Positions 34,894 to 44,289 are shown, numbered from the stretch's first letter. The stretch is DNA of 64,000 nt from JAJRVM01 sp041752115 (GCA_041752115.1 JBGSHS010000177.1:62001-126000); one strand, 5' to 3'. A program made the numbers and translations. Notes: generated from the sequence alone by a model not told the origin.

Positions 34894-35580
34894 TTACGCC
34901 TCCGACCGAAAGGCCTTGAACAACTCCTTGGCGACCACGGTCAGCGCAATACCGGTCCCGATCAGTGGAAACAACAGGAAGTAGGCGAGCCCAATCAAAG
35001 GAGTGCTCAGCATGACCAGGCAGGCGGTCAACGCACTGATATCCTCCGTCGCCGCGGGCGCTGGAGCGGGAGCAGTCGCCAGGACCACTTCCGCTGCCGG
35101 GGCAACGGGGGCAACGGTGGCCGGAGCTGGAATCGGCATCGCGGCAACCGGAACCGCCTTGATCGGTTCCTCGGCAATCTCTTCCTTCACCTCAACGGGC
35201 GGATGCGCCAACGCCGCAGCTGTCAATGCACTCAAACGATCCGGAGCAACCGGCTTCTCGACAAAATCCACACAGCCAATGCGTCGGGCTCGGGCCGCCG
35301 ATTCGGGACTCGGATACCCGGTGATTACCACCACTCGTACCTCGGGAAACTCGCGCGTGACCACACGCGAGACTTCCAAGCCGTCCATGTCGGGCATGCG
35401 AATGTCCGCTAACATCACGTCAAAATGGTTGTCGCGGCAAGCGCGAATTGCATCGCGACCGTTCGAGACCGTCCAGACGTCGTAGCCCGCGTCGCTCAAC
35501 GCCAGCTTATAGCTCTCCCGCACAATCTCTTCGTCGTCCACTACCAACACTCGTTTGGTTTCGGTTGTTGCAGCTACCAT
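34894..35580 (-). CDS. Receiver-domain protein tethered to the membrane by a C-terminal helical pair
   Basis: 228 residues. Residues 1-125 are a complete receiver domain: acidic pair DDE at 15-17, phospho-acceptor D59 in VMLADIRMPDMDGLEV, the T of VVVITGYP and K109 of VEKP. Residues ~130-180 are a Pro/Ala linker (APATVAPVAPAAEVVLATAP). Residues ~183-220 are hydrophobic (CLVMLSTPLIGLAYFLLFPL then IGTGIALTVV), enough for two short membrane helices. There is no DNA-binding or enzymatic output. Tethering a bare receiver to the membrane is unusual and suggests a phosphate sink or local interaction partner for the histidine kinase encoded 1.9 kb upstream. A sigma-54-like site lies 330 bp ahead. Confidence 0.82.
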   Translation of the reverse strand: MVAATTETKRVLVVDDEEIVRESYKLALSDAGYDVWTVSNGRDAIRACRDNHFDVMLADIRMPDMDGLEVSRVVTREFPEVRVVVITGYPSPESAARARRIGCVDFVEKPVAPDRLSALTAAALAHPPVEVKEEIAEEPIKAVPVAAMPIPAPATVAPVAPAAEVVLATAPAPAPAATEDISALTACLVMLSTPLIGLAYFLLFPLIGTGIALTVVAKELFKAFRSEA

Positions 35581-36064
35581 CTCGACACCTCTGGCTGGTT
35601 AGTGGGTTGTTCTCGAAGTCAGACGCGATACAGGCCCAGCCGCACGATCCAATCTTTCGCATTCAGGTCTCTTGGGCATTCAGGTCCAAGCCCCGAGTTG
35701 CAGCGGCTGACCACCATTAACTGCAACCATCATGCCATGCCGCCCACGAACCTCCGACTGTTTTCCGGTATTTACATAAAGCATTTATTTAAAACAGTTT
35801 GTGAAAATGGAATGTATTCGCTTCAATTGACGCAACCTGCCACACGCAGCGAATAACCACACTACACAGCTATACCTGAATACACCTGAAGATGGGTACA
35901 ACTGCATATTGCAAATGTGCATCCAGACTCGTATTTATGCACTATTATGGGTGGTATGAATGATTGAGACGCGTGGGGCTGAGAGGCGAGTTGCCGCGCG
36001 TCATGCGCCGTGGGGCATTGGTGATGAGCCTGTTGGTCCGGTCGACCCGATCGAGCTCAGGCCA
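35581..36064. other. AT-rich intergenic region with candidate regulatory sites
   Basis: Between about 35750 and 35950 the base composition is clearly more AT-rich than the rest of the window (ATTTACATAAAGCATTTATT, ATGGAATGTATTCGCTTCAA). It contains a sigma-54-like site (35910-35925, minus) and a short direct repeat ACACCTGAA/ATACCTGAA near 35872-35892. No gene is seen. It separates the NtrC-type regulator from the receiver-TM gene. Confidence 0.5.
35910..35925 (-). promoter_or_regulatory. Candidate sigma-54 (-24/-12) promoter for the membrane-anchored receiver gene
   Basis: On the reverse strand the sequence reads TGGATGCACATTTGCA: GG and GC are separated by exactly ten bases, and the -12 part (TTTGCA) matches the TTGCA consensus. 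The -24 part keeps TGG but has A for the usual C. It points toward the receiver-TM gene, leaving a leader of about 320 nt, and is near the gene of a sigma-54 activator. A chance match is possible. Confidence 0.3.
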
Positions 36065-37468
36065 TCAGTTGGAGGCGGGCTTGGATATCTGGTAGCGGCG
36101 CATGAGGGCCTGGAAGTTGGATCGTTGCATGTCGACGTCAGCTGCAGCGCGGGCGATGTTCCAATCGTTGCGCTGGAGCGCCTGGAGCACGAATTGTCGT
36201 TCCACATCTTCCACCGCGGCGACGCGCAGCTGCCGTTTGAATTCCTTGAGTTCGCTGCTGGAGATCGGTATCGCCAGGGACGCGGCGGCTGACTGCTCAC
36301 GAACCTCGGCCGGGATCTGGGCCGGGGTGATGACCGATTCATGGCTGAGCACGGCGATACGGTGCATGACGTTTTCGAGTTGTCGAACATTGCCGGGCCA
36401 GTCGTAGGCGAGCAGCAGATCGAGCGCGTCGGGTGCGATCGACGGCGTCAGTCCGCCCAGTTCCTGGCGGAATTTGGTCAGGAAGTGCATGGCCAGAGCT
36501 GGCAGATCTTCTTTCCGTTCTCGCAGCGCCGGCAGCGTGATGGGCACGATATTGATGCGGTAGAACAATTCCTGTCGGAATTCGCCGCTGGCCACCATTG
36601 CCTCCAGATCTTTGTTGGTGGCGGCGATCAGTCGGATGTCGGTCTTCCGTTCGCGCGTGTCGCCGACGGGAATGAAGACGCGCTGCTGGAGGACGCGTAG
36701 CAACTTCGCTTGCAGTGCGGGGGACGTATGTCCGATTTCATCGAGGAACAGGGTACCGCCGTCGGCGACTTCGAAGAGCCCTTTCTTGGCGGACGACGCG
36801 CCGGTGAAGGCTCCCTTGGCATGTCCGAACAATTCGCTTTCGAGCAGGTTTTCGTGCAGTGCACCGCAGTCGACGGCCACGAACCGCCCTGCTTTGCGAG
36901 GGCTGTTGAAGTGGATCGCTCGAGCGACCAGTTCTTTCCCGGTACCACTTTCGCCGCGAATCAGCACCGAGGCGTTGCTGGCACTCACATGTTCAATCAG
37001 ATCGAAGATGGCCCGCATGACCGAACTGCTGCCGATGATCGTCTCGAACTTGTAACGCGACTGGAGTTCACGGCGCAGATAGCGGTTTTCTGCCCGTATC
37101 TCGCGTGCGGCGAGGGCCTTGTCAATGATCAGCACCAGCTGATCAGGATTAAACGGTTTGGGCACATAGTCGAACGCGCCCAGTTTGATTGCTTCGACCG
37201 CCGTCGCGACCTCGGCGAAGCCAGTCATGACGATCACTTCGGTATCGACATGCAACTCCTTGATCTGGCGCAGGAAGGACATGCCGTCCAGGTCGGGCAT
37301 TTTCAAGTCGACCAGAACGACATCGAACGGCTGCTGTCGAGTCATTGCCAGGCCGGCTTTCGGATCCCGACTGGTGTGCACTTCATGGCCCTGCTCTGAG
37401 AGGAGCAGCGAGCAACTCTCACAGACCACATCTTCGTCGTCCACCACCAGTATCGTTGCGTGCTTCAC
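36065..37468 (-). CDS. NtrC-family sigma-54-dependent response regulator
   Basis: 467 residues with the full three-domain layout. Receiver: residues 1-120 with D54 in VVLVDLKMPDLDG and Lys in YVPKPF. AAA+ domain: ~140-375 with Walker A GESGTGKE (172-179), the sigma-54 contact loop GAFTGA (219-224), Walker B GTLFLDE, and arginine fingers near FRQELFYRIN. C-terminal Fis-type helix-turn-helix: WNIARAAADVDMQRSNFQAL. It would hydrolyse ATP to open promoters bound by sigma-54 RNA polymerase when phosphorylated. Its start overlaps the end of the histidine-kinase gene by 4 bp (ATGA), so the two form a coupled two-component system. Confidence 0.93.
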   Translation of the reverse strand: MKHATILVVDDEDVVCESCSLLLSEQGHEVHTSRDPKAGLAMTRQQPFDVVLVDLKMPDLDGMSFLRQIKELHVDTEVIVMTGFAEVATAVEAIKLGAFDYVPKPFNPDQLVLIIDKALAAREIRAENRYLRRELQSRYKFETIIGSSSVMRAIFDLIEHVSASNASVLIRGESGTGKELVARAIHFNSPRKAGRFVAVDCGALHENLLESELFGHAKGAFTGASSAKKGLFEVADGGTLFLDEIGHTSPALQAKLLRVLQQRVFIPVGDTRERKTDIRLIAATNKDLEAMVASGEFRQELFYRINIVPITLPALRERKEDLPALAMHFLTKFRQELGGLTPSIAPDALDLLLAYDWPGNVRQLENVMHRIAVLSHESVITPAQIPAEVREQSAAASLAIPISSSELKEFKRQLRVAAVEDVERQFVLQALQRNDWNIARAAADVDMQRSNFQALMRRYQISKPASN

Positions 37469-39099
37469 GGCCTGGCATCCTCCGTAGCGGAAGGCATCTG
37501 GGCGGGGCGGCCCATGGGGAGTGTGATCGTAAAGGTCGTCCCGACCCCCACGGTACTTTCCACAGCGATGTGTCCTCCGTGCCCTTCAATGATTCCGTAG
37601 CTGACCGACAACCCGAGCCCGGTTCCCTGTCCGACATCTTTGGAAGTGAAGAACGGATCAAACACCTTGCCGATATTCTCCGGCGGAATGCCGACACCCG
37701 TATCGGCCACCGCGATCTGCACCAGTTCTCCCTCGCTGTTGACCTGAGGACAGGCACCGACCGGCAGGCGGCGCGTCCGCACGGTGACGGTTCCTCCCTG
37801 CGGCATGGCCTCTCCGGCATTCACCAGCAAGTTGAGAAGCACCTGCTGCATCTGGCCGGCATCGACCAGCACGCTCTGAATCGACGCGTCCAACTCTCTG
37901 TGGACCCGCATCTGGCGAAATCGCGGTTGGTGCTCGACCAAGGAAATCGCCTGTTCCAGCACCGCATGCAGATCATGCAGACTCTTTTCGGGTGGGCGTT
38001 CGCGGGAGAGATCGAGCAGCTGCCGGATGATCTTGGCACATCGCTCGGCCTGCTTGGCAATCGTCAACAGCCGCTGCTGTTCTTCCGACCCTTCCGGGAC
38101 TCGCTTGGCCAGGATGTGCGCGAACGTCAGAATGCCGGTCAGCGGACTGTTCAGTTCATGCGCGACTCCGGCCGCCAGCAGGCCGACGGATGAGAGTTTT
38201 TCGGAGCGGATCAGTTGGGCCTGAGCGCGTCCCAATTCACGCGTCTTGTTCTCCACTTCCTGTTCCAATTTGCCGGCCCAACCGCGCAGCTGGCTGTGGG
38301 CTGTCTGCAGTTCCTCGGTCATCTTCACGAACGAGCTGGTCAGCTGTCCGATCTCATCATCGCTCGTAACCGGAATATGGCAGTCCAAGTCCCCCTGAGC
38401 CACTCGCTGAGTGCTCTCGAGCAGTCGTTCCACTGGGCGATGGACCAGCCGATGCACCAACAGCGCTCCCAGCACGCAGATCAGGAGCGTCGAAGCAACG
38501 CCGATGACGATCGTCTCGTTCGTGGTCCGCTGCACGCGCTGGTCGGCGTCCTGGAGCGACACGCCGATGTCGATCACACCCAGCATCGTCTGTTCCGCCG
38601 TATGGGCATGACAGGCGGCATTCCAGCAGGAAGGTTCATTGTAGATCACTTCAATCGCGGCGAGCGTACGGTACCCGCGAGGTGAATCATAGATCCGAGC
38701 CCGTTTCGGCGTGTCCAGCGTCGTTAAGGGCTGCAGGGAATCATGGCATTGGTTGCAGCCCTCGGCCCGGCGATTCACCACATGATTGATCTCGGTGCTG
38801 TCGCTCGAATAGGCGATCACTCCTTCCTTGTTGAAGATGCGCACATGCTCAATACCCGGCTCCTCGCCGATCTCCTTGATCATCTGGTGCACATCCTCGC
38901 GACGCGACTGCAGCATGGCATTGCGAGTGCTGCGGCGTACGGTATTGGCCAGCCGGAGCGTACTGTCGGTCGCCTCTTTCATCACTTCCGAGCGTTGCGT
39001 CTCCGCAGTGAAGAACGTGTAAAACGCTCCATAAGCGATCAGGACCCAGGCGAGCGGGATCACCAGACGAAGGCGCAGTCCGACGGAGGGGAGTTTCAT
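37465..39099 (-). CDS. Membrane histidine kinase with c-type heme-binding motifs in its sensor domain
   Basis: 544 residues. TM1 is at ~11-30 (LVIPLAWVLIAYGAFYTFF) and TM2 at ~197-215 (IVIGVASTLLICVLGALLV). The periplasmic part (~33-195) contains CNQCH (res 115-119, CxxCH) and CWNAACH (158-164, CX4CH), so it probably binds c-type heme covalently, or at least metal. A HAMP linker follows (~213-265), then a coiled coil, the H-box GVAHELNSPLTGIL (H314), N-box NLLVNAGEAM, and ATP-lid motifs DTGVGIPPE and GTGLGLSVSYGI. It would sense redox state, a gas or an electron acceptor and phosphorylate the NtrC-type regulator. The ATG at 39099 has AAAGGACG upstream. Confidence 0.9.
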   Translation of the reverse strand: MKLPSVGLRLRLVIPLAWVLIAYGAFYTFFTAETQRSEVMKEATDSTLRLANTVRRSTRNAMLQSRREDVHQMIKEIGEEPGIEHVRIFNKEGVIAYSSDSTEINHVVNRRAEGCNQCHDSLQPLTTLDTPKRARIYDSPRGYRTLAAIEVIYNEPSCWNAACHAHTAEQTMLGVIDIGVSLQDADQRVQRTTNETIVIGVASTLLICVLGALLVHRLVHRPVERLLESTQRVAQGDLDCHIPVTSDDEIGQLTSSFVKMTEELQTAHSQLRGWAGKLEQEVENKTRELGRAQAQLIRSEKLSSVGLLAAGVAHELNSPLTGILTFAHILAKRVPEGSEEQQRLLTIAKQAERCAKIIRQLLDLSRERPPEKSLHDLHAVLEQAISLVEHQPRFRQMRVHRELDASIQSVLVDAGQMQQVLLNLLVNAGEAMPQGGTVTVRTRRLPVGACPQVNSEGELVQIAVADTGVGIPPENIGKVFDPFFTSKDVGQGTGLGLSVSYGIIEGHGGHIAVESTVGVGTTFTITLPMGRPAQMPSATEDARP

Positions 39100-39452
39100 G
39101 GACGTCCTTTCCGGTCAACAGGAGGCCGAACCATGCTCTGCTCCCGCCACAGGTGCGGCTCCTCGCGGCAATACCATGGGAAGTCGGAGTTCCGGTCTGG
39201 CAGGCCCTATTCTAATCAGCTCTTCCCTCCGGTCCCACACCAAAGGACGGCAAATCCATCGTCGATCCGCCCGCAGGCTATCGACCGCTGCAGGCCCCAC
39301 GGCGGGCCCCCACTCCTCTGGCAGTTGACCCGAATTATGATCAAATTGAACCTGTGGCGCATTGGTAATGGCACACACGGTCGATTGGGTCCCCTCCCGC
39401 CGGTCGCCAGCCGCCCTGGCGCGCGATCGCTTCCTGCCTGGAGCATTCCATC
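39100..39452. other. Divergent promoter region of the signalling and GH51 genes
   Basis: Separates the histidine kinase (minus) from the GH51 gene (plus). No gene or known repeat. A clear -35/-10 or sigma-54 element could not be identified by eye. Confidence 0.4.
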
Positions 39453-41798
39453 ATGTCATATGGGCTTCTCAACATGGTTGTCTTCCTGAATTGCATCTCG
39501 CACATGGCTCAGCCCACCACGTGCTTGCCACTGAGCAATCCCGATTTTGAAGCCAGCGAGCCGCACGCCAGCTGGAGCCTTCACGTGTACGGTGCGCAGC
39601 CCGACATCGCGCTCGATACAAGTGTGCATCAACAGGGAGCCCAATCACTGCGTGTGTCGGCCGGTGAACTGTCCGATACCGCCTTTGGGCAGGAACTGCA
39701 ACTCACTCCCGGCCGCTGGTACCGGCTCACCGGCTGGGTGTGCACGCAGGATCTCGATCCGCACGGAGCGCCCGTGTTCGGCACGTTCCAGGTACAGCAT
39801 CCGGGTGGCACCGGAGTGGTGGCCACCGGCCGCAACCACGACGGGACCACCCCCTGGACCTGCGAGACAATCTACTTCACGCCGCCCGGCAACGGACTGA
39901 CGCGGATCGCCCTCTTTTTCGTCGGCTATGGCCGAGGAACAGGAACCGTCTGGTTTGACCATCTGAAGCTCGAGGAGATCGAAGGCCGCGTCGAGACTCT
40001 GACCATCACGCGACAGCCGATCTGCTCAGGCGAAATCAGTCCGTTGCAATACGGTCAGTTCATCGAGTACCTTTGCGCGCTGACGCCATCGATGTTTGCC
40101 GAAAAGCTGTTTGACGGCAGCTTCGAGGGAGTGCCTCCTTACGGCTTCGAGTTCCGCAAGGAAACCGATCGACTGGAAAGACCCTGGTACCCCGACGGCG
40201 CCGTGCATCGAGGTGTCTTTTCGCTCGATACCTCGGACCCTTTCAACGGAAAGCAGGCTCAACGCATCACCGTGCAGCCGGGTGATCCATGCACTCTGGG
40301 AGTGACGCAGTCGGGAATGGCACTCACACAAGGCGAATCGCTGCAGCTGTCGCTGTTTCTCAAGAGTCAAGACCTCGGCGAGCCGGTCCGAGTCACGCTG
40401 TGGGGTCAAGGAAAGACGTTGGCGCAGACCGAGTTCTCCACCACCGATCAGTGGCAGCGGTACACGGCCATCCTCACTCCGCATGACTCGAACGAACACG
40501 CCTCGATCACCATCTCCATGCGTGGTCCAGGCACGCTTTGGATTGACCAGGTTTCACTGCTCCCCACCGACACGGTTGCTGGCTGGCGACGCGACGTAGC
40601 GGACGCCTTGAAAGCACTCAAGCCAGGCATTATCCGGTTCGGAGGGAGCACGACCGAGGGCTTTGACTGGACCGACACGATCGGCGACCCGACTCGACGG
40701 GTTCCGTTCACTACCTGCTGGGGAGGTCTGGAGCCCGGCAACGCCGGACTGGAAGAGTTTGTCCAGCTTTGCCAATGGGTCGGTGCCGAACCGCTGATCT
40801 GTGTCCGGTTCACCGGCCAGACGCCTCAGGACGCCGCGGATCAAGTGGAGTACTTCAACGGGGCACCCGAGTCTCCCATGGGACGGCGACGAGCGGAGAA
40901 CGGACATGTGCAGCCGTATGGTGTGAAGTACTGGCAGATCGGCAATGAACTGGGTAATGAGCAATACCAGCAGGGAGTGGCTGCTTTCGGTGCGGCCATG
41001 AAACGGGTCGATCCCAGCATCAAGCTGCTGGCGGCGTTTCCTTCTGCCGGTCTGCTCCAACAAGCCGGACAACAGATCGATTACATCTGCCCACATCACT
41101 ACGGTTGCCAGAATCTGCCGGCGATGGAGGGCGATGTGCAGCGGCTTCACCAGCTCATCGATCGCGAAGTCCCGGGCAAGGACATCCGGCTGGGGATCAC
41201 GGAATGGAACACGACGGCTGGCGACTGGGGGCTCGACCGGGGCATGCTCTGGACACTCGACAACGCACTCTGGTGCGCTCGCTACCACAACTTCATGCAC
41301 CGCCATTGTGACTTCGTTGAGATCGCCAATCGGAGCAATCTGGTCGACAGTTTCTGCAGCGGGATCATCCAGACCAACAACCACTCGCTCTTCAAGACTC
41401 CCACATATTACGCACAGGAACTGTACGCCAACCAGGCCGGTCAAATCCCGTTGACGATCCGCCTGGACTCAGAACTGCCCGGCGATCCGGGACTCGATTG
41501 CAGCGCCACACTCGCGCGCGACGCTGCCCAGCTGACACTCCTGGCCGTCAATCAAACCGTTGTCTCCCAGCAGCGGACGATTGACTTGTCCGCCTTCCAG
41601 CTGGCTGATCCGTCCGCCGTGGTCTTCACTCTCTGTGATACGCTCGGCGCGGGAGAGCGAGATGCGATCAACAGCTGGCACGAGCCCGATCGGATCCGCA
41701 CACTGTGCAGCACTCTGCCAGTGACCGGACACACACTCCAACACGACTTCCCGCCGCTGTCGATCACCTGCCTCACATTCCGCTGTTCCGCCGAGTGA
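39453..41798 (+). CDS. GH51 alpha-L-arabinofuranosidase-like enzyme
   Basis: 781 residues. The ATG at 39453 has GGAGCATTCC upstream; the first ~20 residues are moderately hydrophobic but not a clear signal peptide. Residues ~25-175 resemble a CBM4/9 beta-sandwich (NPDFEASEPHASWSLHVYGA). The GH51 body starts near 195 (GQFIEYLCALTPSMF), with a second inserted sandwich (~240-370). The barrel shows IIRFGGSTTEGFDWTDTIGD, acid/base Glu499 in YWQIGNELGNEQ and nucleophile Glu584 in LGITEWNTTAG. GH51 enzymes release terminal arabinofuranose from hemicellulose or arabinan by a retaining mechanism. A second, distantly related GH51 is at 60.5-62.5 kb. It is convergent with the GH78 gene. Confidence 0.85.
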   Translation: MSYGLLNMVVFLNCISHMAQPTTCLPLSNPDFEASEPHASWSLHVYGAQPDIALDTSVHQQGAQSLRVSAGELSDTAFGQELQLTPGRWYRLTGWVCTQDLDPHGAPVFGTFQVQHPGGTGVVATGRNHDGTTPWTCETIYFTPPGNGLTRIALFFVGYGRGTGTVWFDHLKLEEIEGRVETLTITRQPICSGEISPLQYGQFIEYLCALTPSMFAEKLFDGSFEGVPPYGFEFRKETDRLERPWYPDGAVHRGVFSLDTSDPFNGKQAQRITVQPGDPCTLGVTQSGMALTQGESLQLSLFLKSQDLGEPVRVTLWGQGKTLAQTEFSTTDQWQRYTAILTPHDSNEHASITISMRGPGTLWIDQVSLLPTDTVAGWRRDVADALKALKPGIIRFGGSTTEGFDWTDTIGDPTRRVPFTTCWGGLEPGNAGLEEFVQLCQWVGAEPLICVRFTGQTPQDAADQVEYFNGAPESPMGRRRAENGHVQPYGVKYWQIGNELGNEQYQQGVAAFGAAMKRVDPSIKLLAAFPSAGLLQQAGQQIDYICPHHYGCQNLPAMEGDVQRLHQLIDREVPGKDIRLGITEWNTTAGDWGLDRGMLWTLDNALWCARYHNFMHRHCDFVEIANRSNLVDSFCSGIIQTNNHSLFKTPTYYAQELYANQAGQIPLTIRLDSELPGDPGLDCSATLARDAAQLTLLAVNQTVVSQQRTIDLSAFQLADPSAVVFTLCDTLGAGERDAINSWHEPDRIRTLCSTLPVTGHTLQHDFPPLSITCLTFRCSAE

Positions 41799-41814
41799 AC
41801 GTGAGGCCGGTCAT

Positions 41815-44211
41815 TTACTGCCCGGGAATCGTAATGGCAAAGCGCTGCTGCACGTCGACCATCCGTGCGGGCTGTCCGTCCGCAGCTGGCAAGTGCACAT
41901 GGATCGGACGTGGCGACTCCAGTTGGTAGACGATGTTGCCGTTCTCGCGTTGCCACTTGACCTGTATGTTGCCTCCGCCGTCGGGCAGAGGGAGTTGTCC
42001 GGCAGCGTGCGAGAGGGCGCCAGGATTCACGCACAGTACATAATGTTTGTCGCCCAGATCGTAGCGCGGCTGCAGACCCAGCAAGTAGCGGGATAGTTGC
42101 CAGGTAGGACAGCCGGCCCACTGATGGCAATGGCTCCACCGCGTATCGAACACCTCCAGCCAGGTCGTGCGGTCATCGCCCAGCGCCCAGCCCCAGCAGG
42201 TTCGGAACTGGTCGAGCACGAAATCCATTTCGCCTCGAGCGATCAGTTCGGGCATCACGAAATGGCCGAAGTAAGGAGTAATCAGTCGAGCATTGCTGAC
42301 GGCCGGATCGCTCAGCCGCGGAGCGGATGGGTCATTAGGAAAGCAGCGCAACATATGTGCCTTGATCGCGGCCACGCAGTCTTTTTCGGCTTGCCCCGAG
42401 AAAAACGCCAGCCGTAATCCGAGTGCCGCACGGTGATAACCGATGCGTTGCCAGACGTCGCCGCCGGCCGCAAATTCTCCTTCAAAGTAGCGGCTAATGA
42501 TGCCCGTCATGTCGTCGGCCAACTGCCGGTAGTAGTCCGCTCGCTCTGGCTTCTCAACTGCCTCGCACCAACGAGTCATGTCGCGCAGCGCCGCCAGATA
42601 GTGCAGGTTCACACCCATGTCCGACGGACCAGGATTGCGGACGTACCCCCAGTCGACGAAACCCCAGCCGAGCGCGTCTTGCAGGCCTTCCGCCGTCTTC
42701 TGCTTCTCAAACGCCGCGACGTTCCGCTCGGCATACGGATACAGCAGCTCAAGCACCTCGCGATCGCCGGTCAGTTCCCAGTAGTGCACCGCTGCCGAGA
42801 CCCACTGAGCGGCGTAGGTCGACAGGTATCCCGGTTCGCCGGGACAGAGCCCAGCGACCATGCCGTCTGCGCGCGCACACTGGGCACACTGCAGCAGCCC
42901 GCGGTGGAAGAGCCGCAGGTCGGAGAATGCGACGGCGGCCACATCCATCCCCACACCCACGACGTCGCCTGCCCACTGACCTCGCTCGCGCGTTGGATTG
43001 TCGACCAGACTGTCTTCCGAACATGCCAGATGCGACGCCACACCCACTTCCCAGATCCGGTCAAGTAATGGATCGCTGGTCTGCAGACTCCCTTCGATCT
43101 GTCCGTAGTAGCAGCGTTCGACCACCTCTTCTTTCACGAACTGAATCTGTTCGGGAGGCGCCAACACATGCACTTCCAGAAATCGTCCACCCTTGGGCGT
43201 CAAGGGGAAGAACTCCTGCCTGCCGCCCCGCGCGACATAGTGATCCATATTGCATGAATCGCCGGCCGACAGAGTCACCCACGGTGGCACGCGTCCCTGA
43301 CTCAGCGCCTCGCTGTAAGCGAACTCCACCACGGCGCCGGCTGGCAGCTCCAGCACGAATCGCGGTCGAGCCAAACGTACTCGCTGCAGGTCGTAGCGTC
43401 GCCACACTCCCTGCGGCGGCACCTGCTGCGGCTCCAGATCACGTAGAAAGAACCGTGCTGCCGGATTATCACGCTCATAGCCAAACACCTCCACCAAGGT
43501 GCCCGAACCAATCTGTATCGGCGTGTGCACCAGTGACTGAGTTTCCCCTTCCGACAGAGGCGCAAGTGGGCCCAGCTTCGGATCCACAGCGACTGGTTCT
43601 TGCCAGGGCTGGTCGTCATAGTCCGGATCCTGCCAGTTGGGAACCGCTCGGGTGTCGCACCATTCAATGTATCCTAGTTGCGGATTGATCCGTTTGACCT
43701 CCGCGACATATCCGCCAATGCGGGAACACTTCCAGCGAACCGGCAACTGCCGGCTCTGCGACTCGGCCAGACAGTACCAGAACGGCGGCGGATTATTGAG
43801 CATCCGGGTGGCATGTCCGATCTGATGCACCTGCGTCGCAATCACATGTTTGCCCGCCTCCAGCACTACGGTCTGCGTCTGGTATTCCGGGTGCGAGATG
43901 GGAAACCGCGGTGGCCCTTCGGTCAGGTACTTGCCGTCCAACGTGACCACGTACCAGGAAGCCCCCAGCAGTTGCAGCGTCACTTCACTGCGAGCGGGCA
44001 GCTCGAACGTCCCGCGAAAGGCCACGTAGTAGTCCTTTTCTCCATCCTTCGCATCCGCTGTCCAGACATATCGCGGCGACGACTTGGAGTCTGTATCTGC
44101 CGCACCGGCCCGCGAAGCGGCCAGCAGGCACACCACTACCACAACACAAATCCCCACACGACCGCCCCAGAATACCTTCGCGCGGCCAACTGCTCTGTGA
44201 CATCGCTGCAT
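41815..44211 (-). CDS. Secreted GH78 alpha-L-rhamnosidase-like protein
   Basis: 798 residues from the ATG at 44211 (GCAGGTGG 6 bp upstream); a GTG three codons earlier is possible. A signal peptide (WGGRVGICVVVVVCLLAASR) precedes beta-sandwich domains: FRGTFELPARSEVTLQLLGA and VTLDGKYLTEGPPR are the typical GH78 N-domain. The (alpha/alpha)6 catalytic region starts near 395: IWEVGVASHLACSEDSLVDN, then PTRERGQWAGDV, which corresponds to the D-x-P-x-RE-x-x-W-x-GD signature with catalytic acids. Later come WGFVDWGY and TTWLEVFDTRWSHCHQWAGC before a C-terminal sandwich. It would cleave terminal rhamnose in exported pectin- or ulvan-like polymers. It is convergent with the GH51 gene (16 bp). Confidence 0.85.
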   Translation of the reverse strand: MQRCHRAVGRAKVFWGGRVGICVVVVVCLLAASRAGAADTDSKSSPRYVWTADAKDGEKDYYVAFRGTFELPARSEVTLQLLGASWYVVTLDGKYLTEGPPRFPISHPEYQTQTVVLEAGKHVIATQVHQIGHATRMLNNPPPFWYCLAESQSRQLPVRWKCSRIGGYVAEVKRINPQLGYIEWCDTRAVPNWQDPDYDDQPWQEPVAVDPKLGPLAPLSEGETQSLVHTPIQIGSGTLVEVFGYERDNPAARFFLRDLEPQQVPPQGVWRRYDLQRVRLARPRFVLELPAGAVVEFAYSEALSQGRVPPWVTLSAGDSCNMDHYVARGGRQEFFPLTPKGGRFLEVHVLAPPEQIQFVKEEVVERCYYGQIEGSLQTSDPLLDRIWEVGVASHLACSEDSLVDNPTRERGQWAGDVVGVGMDVAAVAFSDLRLFHRGLLQCAQCARADGMVAGLCPGEPGYLSTYAAQWVSAAVHYWELTGDREVLELLYPYAERNVAAFEKQKTAEGLQDALGWGFVDWGYVRNPGPSDMGVNLHYLAALRDMTRWCEAVEKPERADYYRQLADDMTGIISRYFEGEFAAGGDVWQRIGYHRAALGLRLAFFSGQAEKDCVAAIKAHMLRCFPNDPSAPRLSDPAVSNARLITPYFGHFVMPELIARGEMDFVLDQFRTCWGWALGDDRTTWLEVFDTRWSHCHQWAGCPTWQLSRYLLGLQPRYDLGDKHYVLCVNPGALSHAAGQLPLPDGGGNIQVKWQRENGNIVYQLESPRPIHVHLPAADGQPARMVDVQQRFAITIPGQ

Positions 44212-44239
44212 CTTCGCCACCTGCTATGCTGGAAATCTG

Positions 44240-44289
44240 CTACTCGAAAAACCTGTTACTCGCAAGACTCTGTTACTCGCAAGACCATG
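44240..44289. repeat. Three 17-bp direct repeats
   Basis: CTACTCGAAAAACCTG, TTACTCGCAAGACTCTG and TTACTCGCAAGACCATG follow each other just upstream of the GH78 start. Function unknown; possibly operator-like or replication slippage. Confidence 0.5.
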
